DNA of 14,100 bases, taken from the NCBI GenBank assembly GCA_002439705.1, contig DJPE01000054.1:21307-35406 (forward strand), read 5' to 3'. Numbering within the stretch: position 1 is the stretch's first letter; every line of letters begins with the position of its first letter. Source of the DNA: Christensenella sp. UBA6420. Its GTDB lineage: Bacteria; Bacillota; Clostridia; Christensenellales; DTU072. This document shows positions 1-11,000 of this stretch, piece by piece. The notes beneath the pieces were generated by a model, which saw only the letters and a list, made by a program, of their open reading frames with translations, did not search any database and was not told the DNA's origin. Both the position numbers and the translations under genes were made by a program.

Positions 1-42
1 TTAATAGCGGTGGCGTTAATCATAGTAAAAGTGAGGGAATAA
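1..42 (+). CDS. C-terminal end of an upstream protein, probably membrane-anchored (partial)
   Basis: Frame 1 is open from the window edge to a TAA at 40-42 and encodes LIAVALIIVKVRE. This is a short hydrophobic stretch ending in charged residues, like the end of a C-terminal transmembrane helix with a cytoplasmic tail. The next gene ends in a similar way (hydrophobic helix, then FRKKY), so the upstream gene may be another membrane-anchored surface protein; that is inference. The stop codon shares its last base with the next gene's ATG (TAATG), which supports a real coding end and translational coupling. Only 13 codons are visible, so no family can be assigned. Confidence 0.55.
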   Translation, partial: LIAVALIIVKVRE

Positions 43-1202
43 TGCGTAAAAAGGCGATTTGTTTAATCGGGATACCGATATTGTTTATCTTATTGGCGGC
101 TGCGGTATTTTGCGGCTTGTCGTATAACGTGCCAGCAGACGCAAGTTCCGTCCTTATGATAGAACAAACGGAAAAAGTCGAGTATTGCGGCAAAAACTTT
201 ATTACCGCCGACGGAAAATTCAGTACCTTAGGCGGAGAAAACGAAGTAAAAAATCCGCTGTTCGAAGCTCTCGCTTTTACTCTGAACGGCGAAAAGGTAA
301 CGGTGGAAATAGATAGCGTTACTTTTGAAAACACAGCCGAAATACGCTTACCCGATACCTATTCGCGGGTGATTACGGTGAATATCGGCGGCGAAAATTA
401 TACCGCTACCGCTAATCTTACCGTGTCGAAGAAGAAACTTTACGTTTCCACGAAAATTAACGGCGAAAGCTATTGCGAAGTAAACGAAGGAGAAACTTAT
501 CGCACTTCGGTAGTCTACGACGGCTTCGTAGACGGCGACGACGTGAGCTCTCTCGACGCTCCCGCGATTATTCAAAGAGAACCTAAGCTCCCCACCACGG
601 GCTTTTTACTCGTGCCCGAGCTTGCGCAAAGTTCGGTTTACGAGTTCGTTTATGTCGGAGCGACGATTGTAATAAACGCTAATCCCGACACCGAGCGTAC
701 GTATGAAAACGGCGGCGAAACAGTCCTTATACTGCGCGGTAGTTTCAGCCCGTACTATACGTTGGAATTTTTCGACGTGGGGATAAACAAAGCTAACCCT
801 AAATACGTCGCCATCAACGAAAAGATAGAAAAATATTTCGGAAACAACAGGGTTTTCGAAGAGTACGAGCAAGCCGACGCTTACGTAATAAATATGTATC
901 TCGACGGAGAATACGCCGAAATGACCGAACAGATTAACGTTCGTATAAAAGTGCCGTCGAAATTAGCCGATAAAAATTATTACAGAATTATCCACTTCGG
1001 AAACGACGGCTCTTACGAATTTATCAACGCGTCTTATTCCGACGGCTACGTGTCGTTCACTACGACCGATTTGGGCGAGTTCGTGTTGCTTACTCCGATA
1101 GAAGGAGCAAACACGGTGGTTATTATCGCTATCTGCGTGTCGATAGTGGGAGTAGCGGTGCTTGCGGTGTTGCTGTTCGCTATTTTCAGAAAGAAATATT
1201 AA
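42..1202 (+). CDS. Membrane-anchored extracellular protein with an MBG-like module
   Basis: The product is 386 aa and its specific function is not recognised. Residues 1-28 form a signal peptide (MRKK followed by a long hydrophobic core). Residues 358-381 form a strongly hydrophobic helix followed by FRKKY, a typical stop-transfer anchor, so the bulk should lie outside the cell. Residues about 131-213 match the MBG_2-type pattern: a strand starting KKLYVS, YDGFVDGDD at 159-167, a Pro/Gly-rich turn near 181-188, then YEFVYVGATIVINA at 200-213. Residues about 299-352 form another beta-rich segment next to the membrane (YRIIHFGNDGSYEF, then VSFTTTDLGEFVLLTP), a pattern seen before anchors in clostridial surface proteins. 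The start at 42 overlaps the previous stop and has a GAGGG purine run at 33-37. It lies in one operon with the AlkD-like gene. The MBG-like module links it to the giant protein downstream. The fold calls are pattern-based. Confidence 0.85.
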   Translation: MRKKAICLIGIPILFILLAAAVFCGLSYNVPADASSVLMIEQTEKVEYCGKNFITADGKFSTLGGENEVKNPLFEALAFTLNGEKVTVEIDSVTFENTAEIRLPDTYSRVITVNIGGENYTATANLTVSKKKLYVSTKINGESYCEVNEGETYRTSVVYDGFVDGDDVSSLDAPAIIQREPKLPTTGFLLVPELAQSSVYEFVYVGATIVINANPDTERTYENGGETVLILRGSFSPYYTLEFFDVGINKANPKYVAINEKIEKYFGNNRVFEEYEQADAYVINMYLDGEYAEMTEQINVRIKVPSKLADKNYYRIIHFGNDGSYEFINASYSDGYVSFTTTDLGEFVLLTPIEGANTVVIIAICVSIVGVAVLAVLLFAIFRKKY

Positions 1203-1203
1203 G

Positions 1204-1941
1204 ATGGAATTTATTATAAACGGCGTAGAATTAAAGGACGCAAGCTACGCTGAATTTTGCGATTTTTTAGCAAAAAACGGAAGCGAAAGGAAAGCCGAAT
1301 TCGACGCAAAAATCATAAAAACCGCAATGAAAATTTACGGTCTTACGGCTAAACAAATAGCGGAACTGTCTAAATATTTATTATCTTGCGGAAACAAAGT
1401 CCTCGAATATCCGTCCGAAAAGGTGTACGAAATCACCCTTTTGCAAGGACTTATCATAGTCAAGAATAAGAATACAGCTTTATCCGAAAAAATTGCCGCA
1501 ATAAAAAACTGGGCGAAAAATATCGACAACTGGTCGCACGTGGACGGAGTTATGTCAAAAATTTATTGTCCGAAAAAGGATAGAAACGAACTGTTTTCGT
1601 TCGCTTTACGACAGGCAAAAGAGAAAAACGAATTTGAAGCAAGGTGCGGAATAATAATACTGTTTTCCTATATATCCGATGAGTATATAACCGATATATT
1701 CGAGCTGTTCGACGAAATAGAGTACGGAAGATATTACGTCGATATGGCGGTAGCATGGTTCTGCGCGTCGGCTCTCATAGAGCACAAAAACGAAACGTTG
1801 TTTTTCCTTAATAATTCCGAAAAAATAAACGATTTTACTTATATCAAAAGTTTGCAAAAAGCGAGAGAAAGTTATCGTATTTCCGACGAAGACAAAGCGT
1901 ATTACAAAACGCTGATTTCCGAGAAAAGAAAGAAAAAATAA
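1204..1941 (+). CDS. AlkD-like DNA alkylation repair glycosylase
   Basis: The product is a 245 aa cytosolic protein, close to the usual length for the AlkD family of HEAT-like-repeat DNA glycosylases. These remove positively charged alkylated bases such as 3- and 7-alkylpurines in base excision repair. The family pattern is visible: an N-terminal KIYGLTAKQIAELSK helix (residues 43-57), NW..VD at 109-114, FEARCGIIILFSYI at 144-157, YYVDMAVAWFCASAL at 177-191, and KARESYRIS near 219-227. Trp110, Asp114, Arg147 and Trp185 align in spacing with Trp109, Asp113, Arg148 and Trp187 of Bacillus cereus AlkD, the residues around its lesion site, so activity is expected. I chose ATG 1204, one base after the previous stop. 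An in-frame ATG at 1162 would add a Cys-rich leader read over the previous gene's transmembrane codons. No strong Shine-Dalgarno is seen, so coupling to the upstream gene is likely. A terminator follows. Its job has no obvious tie to the surface-protein neighbours. Confidence 0.9.
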   Translation: MEFIINGVELKDASYAEFCDFLAKNGSERKAEFDAKIIKTAMKIYGLTAKQIAELSKYLLSCGNKVLEYPSEKVYEITLLQGLIIVKNKNTALSEKIAAIKNWAKNIDNWSHVDGVMSKIYCPKKDRNELFSFALRQAKEKNEFEARCGIIILFSYISDEYITDIFELFDEIEYGRYYVDMAVAWFCASALIEHKNETLFFLNNSEKINDFTYIKSLQKARESYRISDEDKAYYKTLISEKRKKK

Positions 1942-1962
1942 ATTTTACTTTAAGACGAAAGG

Positions 1963-1987
1963 AAGCGGACTTACGGTTCGCTTTTTT
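1963..1987 (+). terminator. Rho-independent terminator after the AlkD-like gene
   Basis: A 7-bp stem pairs AAGCGGA (1963-1969) with TTCGCTT (1977-1983), including one G-U wobble, across a 7-base loop. A T-run at 1982-1987 follows directly. It lies 21 bases after the AlkD-like stop and upstream of a new promoter, as expected for the end of a transcription unit. Confidence 0.75.
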
Positions 1988-2014
1988 AGTGGGTATTTTA
2001 ATAAATAATAAGTC

Positions 2015-2043
2015 TTGTAATTCCTATAAACGTATGATATAAT
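2015..2043 (+). promoter_or_regulatory. Sigma-A-type promoter with extended -10 for the giant gene
   Basis: The -35 element is TTGTAA (2015-2020), followed by a 17-base spacer and a consensus -10 TATAAT (2038-2043). The -10 is preceded by TGA, giving the extended TGnTATAAT form (2035-2043). The region is AT-rich. Transcription would start near 2050, leaving a leader of about 45 bases. It is well placed to drive the 11-kb gene and the exporter behind it. I see no operator palindrome. Confidence 0.8.
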
Positions 2044-2071
2044 TTAATAAATATTATTATGCCATAACTAT

Positions 2072-2090
2072 GCCCTTTTTCGGGCGGAGG
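2072..2090 (+). promoter_or_regulatory. Leader hairpin abutting the ribosome binding site of the giant gene
   Basis: GCCC (2072-2075) can pair with GGGC (2082-2085) over a T-rich loop, and the Shine-Dalgarno GGAGG (2086-2090) begins at the next base. The Shine-Dalgarno lies five bases before ATG 2096 and fixes that start. The stem is only 4 bp. It may simply keep the ribosome site exposed or stabilise the RNA 5' end. It is too small to be a riboswitch, and a regulatory role is speculative. Confidence 0.5.
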
Positions 2091-2095
2091 AATAA

Positions 2096-5000
2096 ATGAA
2101 GAAAAGACTGATAATTATTACAGCAATTTTATTACTGGTAGGGTGTTTGTGTCTGAGCGCCTGCGCCGAAGGAGAATCGCCGATAGAGAGTATCGTCGTG
2201 ACGACGATGCCCGTGACTTCGTACTATCGCGGCGACGCGTTCGACTTCAATAATGCTGCAATAACCGTTTACCGGGAAAACGGTTCGGTTTCTACGGTGG
2301 CTCTCGATTCTTCGATGATTTCCGATTTTGACAGTCAGAAGATAGGGGAACAGATTCTGACGGTAAGATACGGCGGAGCTTCCGCTTACATAAAAGTCAC
2401 CGTCTCCAACGCGCCTATCGAAAGTATTACGGTAGTCGACGGAGATTACAAAAAGACTTACGTTCAGGGACAGTCTTTGAGTGTGGACGGTATGTTTATT
2501 ACGGTTGTGTACACCAACGGCTTTTCGGAAACTTTACCCGTGACCGAAGATATGGTCGGCAATTTCGACACGACTCAGCCCGGTTCCCGCCAGCTTATTG
2601 TTTCGTACGGCGGAGCTACGGCTCTGTGCGAAATCGCAGTAGAACCGAAAGCTATTTATACAATCAATATTGAAGCCCCGACCAAAGTAAACTACGTCGT
2701 GGGCGAAAAGATAGATTTCGTCGGAGCAAGACTTTTCGTTTCGTACAACAACAACACTTCCGAATGGATAGACGTGCTTAAAGACGGCGAGTATTTCGAC
2801 AAAGATAACTTTTCCGTAAAAATCAACGGAGAACTCACCGATACTTTCACCGCGGCGGGTACGATAGTTTACGTCACCGTCGGCTACAAAGGTTTCACCA
2901 CCGAATTTATTGTTACGGTAGAAGCGGTCAAGGCAAACAAGATAGAATTAGTCGCCCCTGTCAAGGACCAACCGAGAGATAACGTGGGCGGAGTAGATTT
3001 TTCGGGAGCGGCGGTAAAAATGACTTACAATAACGGCGCGGAAGAAACGATTTCTTTAACCGACGAACGCGTTACCGTCGACTGGCAGGAATTCGATATT
3101 GCCAAGAACGGTACTTACGAAATAAAAATTACATGCGACGGTTTGTCGGTTAAGCAGAGCGTTAAGGTAGTGGAACCCGTCGAAGAAGAACTTATAATTA
3201 ACGTCGGTGACAGAATTTATTATCGCGACGGAGCGGATATAGACGTCACCGAATGGCAGTACAGAATACGCATGACCAACGGCAACTTCAAGGCGTTCGA
3301 AGGGGGCGCCACCGTATCGAACGTTACCGTCGATATGCTCGCGGACGAGTATGATTTTTCTACGGGAACGGCGGGAAAACGCAGTTACGAATTAAGGTAT
3401 TACCTTAGCGACGGCGTAAAATTCATAAGCAAAGTCGTGGAAGTCGAAGTCGCGGAAAAGTTCGTTTCCGAAGTAAAGAATTTCGTCGCTCCGTCGAGAA
3501 AGGTATATAAGACGGGCGAAACGTTAGCTTTAAGCGACGGAAGCGTCACGATAAAATATAACGACGGCACGGAAAAGACCGTTACGCTCACCGCCGATAT
3601 GGCGGAAAATCCCGTCGCGGAATATACGAAGACCGCGGGCAGAAACGTAAGGGTAAATTTCGTCTATGCCGACGCTAAATACCCGGGGACCGTTACGTTC
3701 GGGTACGAAATTATAGTAATTAAAGAAGTTTCTTCCTTGTCCGCGGAAACGGGCGAAGTTAAATTAAGTTATGTCCTGGGCGAAAGTTTCGTTTCGGACG
3801 GACTTGCCGTTTACGTTAAGTACGCCGACGGAACTACCGATACCTTTACCGACTTTTCAGGTGACGAGTGGACTTTCGAAAATACCGAATACATCGCTAC
3901 GGGCAGCACGGTCACGAGAGTGTATTACGGCGACCTTTCGCACGGATACTTTGCGGAAATCCCCGTGACGGTAACAAACAACGTCGTAAGCGTAGAGTTT
4001 TTCGACGGATTTTCCGATTTCGGACGGGTAACGGAAGGACTTGCCGTTACTATCCCTGCGGAAGCTAAGTTACTTATAGTAAGACAAAACGGCGATAGAG
4101 AAACCGTTAATATCACAGCCGCAATGCTCGATTACGACAGACACGACTATACGCTCGGCGAAAGAACGGTAAAAGTAAGATACGACGACAATTTCGTTCT
4201 CGACGGCAAAGTCACCGTAGTCGCAAGGAAGATTTCTTCCGTTATCGTAAGGAAAGAACCTACCAAGACGGTTTATGTCGCAGGCGAAACAGAGCTCGAT
4301 TTGGCGGGAATACAGGTATCCGTAGCGTATAACAACGGTATGGAATATATCCTTGACGACGGCAATATTTCTTATCTGTCGACCGACGGAGAATACACCC
4401 TTTACGAAACTACCGAAACCATCGCAAGAAAACTCTCCGTTAAGATAAGCGTTCTCGATACGACTTTGAACGACGGAGAGATCAATAAGAAGCAAACTAT
4501 AAAAATAATAGTCACCGATACCGTAACAGACGAAAGCGCGGAATGTGAATTTTCGATAGACTGTTACAAGGACGTAATTAAGAAAATTTCTTTCGGGATA
4601 GAAGGAGAAACTTCTTCCACCGTTTATGCCTTTGAGAGAGAAGATTTCGTTTTCCCCGCAGGTTCGTTTATAAGAGTCGAATACCTTAACGTCGCCGACG
4701 CGGATATCGTTATGATAGCCGACCTTTCCGAAGACGATTACTCGGTGGAAGGTTACGACAGGAACGTCGCGGGAGAACAAGCCGTCGCTATAAGCTATCT
4801 CGGCTTGCAGTGCAAGTTCGTCGTGTCGGTCAAAGAAAAGATTTTCAAAGAACTTATCGTAAGTCCCGATACCGTCACGATAAAAGAAGGTATGAATATC
4901 CCCGCCGACGCGTTCACCATTAAAGCTCATTTTGTAAGAAACGACGGCACGGAATACAGCCCTGTGTACGAACAGACTATAAGTTTGAGCAACGTTGTTT

Positions 5001-8000
5001 GTTCGTTCGACCCGACTAAGGTCGATTTCGGCGATAGCGACAGCGTAACGCAAGCGCATACGATAGTCTACAACGGCGACGAGTCGAAAGCGCAGACGGT
5101 CATGATCACGATTACCCGCAAGAAAGCCGTAAGCGTGTCTATGCAGACTTATCCGAAGACGGTTTACGTCGAGAACGAAACCGCATTGTCTTACGAAGGC
5201 GGCACGGTAATGGTCGTGTACGATAACGGCGAAAGCGAAGTGTTAAGACTCGACAGCAACCTTATCGAAATAAATTCGCAGGAATTCGACCCGAGCGAAA
5301 TTAACGGTGGCAGCGACAGGACGGCGACCATTTACGTTACGTTCGAAGACAAAACCGGCAAAAAGGTGCAGACTACCTACGAAGTCACCGTAAAGGACAG
5401 ACATAATCTCGTCACCGATTTCGGCACGACCGAATCCAACCCGAAATTCAGCTTCGAATACGGCACGGAAAAGGACGCTCGCCCCGACTTCTCCGTAACG
5501 GGGTACAGAACTTTTAACGGCAATCCCGTAGAATTGATAAACGGTAGCACGTTCGAAAATAGTGCGGATTCTCTTTTCAGCGTTTATTACCTTAACGAAA
5601 ACAACGTTAAGTTTACCGAATGGCCCACCGAAGTAGGCAGTTACACCATGGTAATAGAGTTTGTAGGCGACGCCGCCAACAACCCGTACCTTAACGATTC
5701 GGTAAAGATAGATATAGTCCCGAAGAACATCGCTGTTATTGCCGAAGACGCCGAAATAATCTTCGGCGAAAGCAGAAGCGAATTTATTTTCGGTTGGCAT
5801 GCGTCCAAGTATATAAACAACGGCGGAGTAGAAAGTTATCCCGACGGCAATCCTTTGGTTTACGGCGAAACGCAGGACGAGATAGTAACCGTTAAGTTCT
5901 CGATAGCGGATGCGGCGGGCAGAGTTTATACTTTCGAAAAGTTCTCGACCGCATTCGTCAACGCTATCCCCGCAGGAACGTATAAACTAATTCCGGTACT
6001 CGATCGGAGTCTGTCAAATAACTACGAAATCAAGTCGTTCGTTCCCGCCACGCTGACGATAGCGGCTAAGAAGATAAAAATAGTCGCCGAAGCCCATACG
6101 AAAGTTTACGGCGAGAGAGATATGCGTTTCCGTTACAGAGCGTACGAGTATAACGCCGCTACTTCCGAGTACGATATACTTATAGGCGGTTATTACGACG
6201 GTTGCGACGGAGCGATTACCCTTTATAAAAACGGGGAAGAAAGCTACGTGGACAGCATAGCTTCTTATACCTTGCAAAGAAGCGACGCGTCGTCGGAAAA
6301 CGTAGGTACTTACGCAATTTTACGAGGCGCGGACGGATATATTCCCAACTACGAAGTGGCTGAATATACAGGGGCAGATTTCGTAATCACCCGTAAGAAC
6401 GTTACTCTCGACGCAACGCAAGCTCCCGATTTAAGAAAATACGGAGAAAACTACGAAGGCGAATATGCAAGACAAGAATACTTATTCTCCTTATCCGACG
6501 GCTCGGAACTTGCTTTTGAAGAAACTTTCGGCGTGGTTTTCGCGGAATTAATTGATTATGCGACCGCTTTTGCCGAAAATAAAATTGCGATAGAAGTATA
6601 CTCCGCCGCAAATCCCGAAGTCAAAATTACCGATTTTGCTCCCGACCAGACTTGCGCGGCAGGGGACTATATCGTCAGAATAAAGATTATAAGCGGCGTC
6701 GCCGACAATTACGAAACTACGATTAACGACCTTGCTTTCACCATCCTGCCGATGGACGCGGTAGTGTCGGTTAAGACGGGTTCGGTTACTTACTTCGACG
6801 GCGTGGACGGTGCGTCTGCGGGCGAAGGGTACAGCGAATGTGAAGCTCGATACGAAATCGGTTTCAACGACAGATACAACGCCGAAAAAGCCGTCGCTCC
6901 AGTAATTACGTTCAAGAAACCGTCGGGTAACGCCGTCGGAAAATACGAAATTACGTTAGCCGACAGGACTTTAGCCGAAAATCCGAATTACAATTTCACC
7001 GTTAAGGGCGATTTTGCCGAATACGTTGAAAAAACTTACGCAAGCCTTAAAGACGAAGTAAGAAAAGAAGAAGCGGAAAAGGCGTATATAATAGTCACTC
7101 CCGCGGAATTTACTTTCGACTTTGCAAAATCGGAAGTTTACGCAAGAAAATCTTTGATAGCTCCCGACGTAAGTTTCGATTTCGGCGGGTACGCTTTATC
7201 CGAAGATAAGCAGGCGGAGTTAAAAAAGGCTTTGACTTTCGGATTTACTAACAAGACTCTCGCTCGTTCGGGACTCGGATACGTTACTACCGACGATTAC
7301 GACGGAACGGTGACTTACGACTATTTTGCAAACGTCGTCAGCCGCAATTTCGTTACGGGTAGCGTTTCGGAAGAAAATATGCTCGCAGTATCGAGATACG
7401 TATTGTTCGGAATTACCGAAACGGAAAGAGAAATTTACGCCGATACGTTCGAATACGAAGTTACTCCGATAGTAGTAGAAGTCAACCCGCTTAACGAAAG
7501 TTTCGACTACACGGGAAGCGTTTACGATAAACTCGGCGCGAACGCAAAGGGCGTGGCGATATCGACTCCCGCCGTTTGTTCGGGCGACGTTTTGGGCGTA
7601 ACGTACGAAGTATCCGTAAAATATTACGGAACGGACGATTTCGTCAGGGGCGAATTCGTTAGGGAAGCGGGCGATTACAGAATAACAGTCACCGATTTAG
7701 GCAATTACAACTATGTAAGAAGCGAAGCTTCGTTAAGTTACGTTTGCGAATTTACGATAAACACGATTATGCTGGACGTCGCTCTCACCACGACGACGGA
7801 ACGAGACGGCGTGTATTCGGTAGTCGGCAATTATACGGGAAGAGCCGACTCGAGAGCCATGGATAATATTTGGGTCGAAGGCGGAGCGGACGGAGCTTAC
7901 TTCTCCACGCAAACGCAGGCGATAGTAAATAAAACTACGCTTACCACGCCCCCCAACAATTTGAGAATAGAACCGTATTATCTCGATAACGGCGTGGAAA

Positions 8001-11000
8001 AAACTCCCGTCAACGCAGGTACTTACGATTTCAGATGGAGCATAAACGCCGAATACGTCAACTATTCCGTGCGTTTCGTCAAGAAAAACGCGGCGGGTAC
8101 TTACGAAGATTACGAATATAAGTACGTAATCGACCCGAAGAAAATAAACGTACTCAATATGGCTAAGGTCAATCAGAAAGATTACGACGGCGAAGCCCCC
8201 GCAATAACGAACACGACTCAGTTGGTTATCGACGGAGCGGTCGGCAGCGACAAAATAACGGGCGACGATATTAAGTTCACGTTCGTAAGAGATATGGATT
8301 ACGTCCCGGAAAGTCTGCGTACGCTTATCACGGCGGACGACCTTACGTCGGCAGGCAGATATATAATGTCCGCTTCTTCCGACAAAACCGACAACTATTA
8401 TTTCGAACTCGACGAAACATATTATTACATTAACAGAAATTACGTCGAAGTCACGTTAAATAACAAGGGCAGCGGATATTCTCTTACGAAACAGTACGAT
8501 ACGCTCGCTCCGTCGGTGAAACTCGCGGATTTGAGAGTGACTACCGTGTCTGCGATAAAAGACGACGTTCATATCGACCTTGACGTGAAGTATTACAAGA
8601 AGAATACTTCCGACTCGTGGAGCGTTTACGACGCTTCTGCAAAGAACCCGATAGGTTATTACGCGTACGACTTCAAACCGTATTTCGAACTTCCCGACGG
8701 AAGTAAGGTTGCGGCGGAAAGCGTTGACGCCGACGGAAAACAGCTTTTAAGTTGGAACTACTATTACACTTTGAGTAACGACAGTAGCGACAAGAACGGC
8801 TGCGACGGCTCGTTTACGATACTTCCGAAAGATATTTATCTTAATATGCCCGATTCGGATTATAGTAACTTCACCATTAACGGAATAACAAACCGTTACT
8901 ATATCCATTACCGCACCTATTCGGCTGCTGCAGTGTCGAGCGTGGCGGCAAGCGACGAGATTAACGTCGCCGACGAGTCCAAATATTACGTTTGCGACGC
9001 GAACGGCGTAAGAATTTCCGAAGATAAGTTGACGGAACTCGGTTTTTCGAGAGAAAACCTTGCGATAAACGGCTCGAACGCAAGTATACTTAACGCAGGC
9101 GAATACTTCTTAATCGACGTCGGAGCTATATCCGAAGCTAACGAGAACTTTAATGTGCTCAACAAGGATATGCTGTTCTCGATAAGAAAACTCGACGTGG
9201 AAATCTCCCTCGAATTGCTCACGTCTTTCGGCAACAAACCCGAAAAAGTATACGGCGAAAGCAACGCTACCGAAAAGGTATTCGAGTTCGTAGATAAGGC
9301 GTCTTTTGCGAAAGCGATAGGAAAGACCGAAGCGGAAATCGATATTAACGAATGGATAAGTTTCGACGAAGGCGATTACGACAACAACAAGATAGTAATA
9401 CCGCTCGCAGCAAGATACGGTCTTATCGACGAAGAAGGAACGGTCCATTACTTCGACAGCGGAGAGATTATCGACGCAGGCGCATATAAAGCGTATCTTA
9501 ACTTCTATTCCGCAAAGAACTTTAACGTGACTATTACGGGGCTTGACTTTACCGTCACTCCGAAAGAAATCGTCGTCAACAACGCTTATCGTAATTACTT
9601 CGACCCGTCTTCCGTCGTAATAGACTATTATATCGACGGCAACGTCAATAAGACCCTCGAAGACGAGTTCGTCGCAAATATCCTTAAAAAGTTCAGCGAG
9701 ACCTCTTCCGTCAGCAGCATAGCATCGCCCGTAGGCGGCTTTAACGACAAGGGTTACTATATGTCGGCGTTGAAGACCGAAGTAAACGACGTACTCGCCG
9801 GGTATAACAACTACACCGTCGTGGTAAACGAAGTTAAGCCTGCGGCGGCTCGCGACGATTATTATTACGTTGCGTTACAGATAAACAAAGTAGACCTTAC
9901 CGTTACGGTAGAAGCCGTGGGCGGCGGCGAAATCACGATGAAGTACGGGCAGACTCTTACCGACGCCGATTACAGGTTCGTGTTTAGAGGCTTCCCTGCA
10001 CTGTCGGAATTACAGTCCGAATACAATTACAGCGAAGAGAACGCTAAGCAAAGACAAGCCGAAACGCAGATTAAGACAGCCATGATTGACGTTAATAAGT
10101 TCGTGGAAACGATGAAGACATATTTCGCTACCGCAAACGTATCGTACGGGGACCTTAACTCCTACGTTTTGGAAAATGCCGACCTTAATTCTCTCGAAAA
10201 CTACAACGTTATTTTAGGGGAATTCGGTTACAGCATAGCTAAGCGCGTCCTTAATTTAAGACTGCGCAGCAGAGCGGGTACGGAGTATAATACCGAAGGT
10301 TATATCAGTATTCTCGCAGGTGAAAGAGACAAACTCAAATATTCCGAAACGGGCAGCGGTCGACTCGACTACTATTTTGAAATAACCAACCCCGAAGAAA
10401 TTATAGGTTACGACCCGAACGGTAATCTTACGATAAAAGACCTTCTCGACCTTACCTGGACGGGCGGCTCGACTCCCGACAATTACGCTTCGAGAGTAAG
10501 TTATTCCATTACGCAGAACGGTTCAGCCACGCTCGCCGCAGGTAAATGTCAGATGAAACTTACCGACGGTTGGTACAGCTCTTCCAATTACATTTATTCC
10601 TGCGAAGAAATGACGGTAGCGTATTATCCCGTGGTAAGGAATATCGGTATAAACGGCGAAGGCGGCGAATTGCCGTACAGTGCAGTAAGCCTTGTCGGCG
10701 CGGAAAGCGACTACAAGAACGAAATTAAAAACAACCTTAGTATGTTCGTAAGGATAGCGTACGACGGTATAGTGTCCGACGGCGATTACTACGTCGATTT
10801 GAAAAAAGGCATGGACGCAAATTACTATTCGTATATCGACCACAGAGCGACGTGGAGCGTTCAGTTTGTAGGAGAAGAACCCGCTTCGGTTAAAGTAGGC
10901 GACGAACTTATCCTAAAACTCGTCTTTACGGAAAGTTTCTTCGGCGGCGAAGTTATTTCGAGCGTAGAGTCGGGCGAGTTTATAGTAAGAGTTTACGGAA

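Noticed and set aside
99..116. Cysteine near the end of the first gene's signal peptide (AVFCG) as a lipobox
   Set aside because: The residue before the cysteine is Phe, which does not fit a lipobox. The protein also already has a C-terminal membrane anchor.
588..602. LPTTG pentapeptide in the 386-aa membrane protein (residues 183-187), resembling a sortase signal
   Set aside because: It lies mid-protein inside the MBG-like module, about 170 residues before the transmembrane helix, with no helix and basic tail directly after it. The Pro/Gly turn is expected at this place in the module.
1162..1203. Earlier in-frame ATG for the AlkD-like gene
   Set aside because: It would add MRCCCSLFSERNIK, read out of frame from the preceding gene's transmembrane codons. 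The AlkD-like sequence begins at ATG 1204, right after the upstream stop.
4070..5059. 329-codon open frame on the minus strand inside the giant gene
   Set aside because: It is antisense to continuous Ig-like module coding sequence, and its translation shows no domain or signal pattern. It is explained by the codon bias of the plus-strand gene.
2183..5407. Possible recent tandem DNA duplication or CRISPR-like periodicity in the repeat region
   Set aside because: Repetition is visible only at the protein level. Neighbouring modules differ widely in DNA and in length, with no identical repeat units or spacers.
5243..5800. 185-codon minus-strand open frame, and similar ones at 9110-9448 and 10913-11425
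   Set aside because: All lie antisense to the giant gene, have no recognisable protein features, and are expected by-products of a long gene with skewed codon use.
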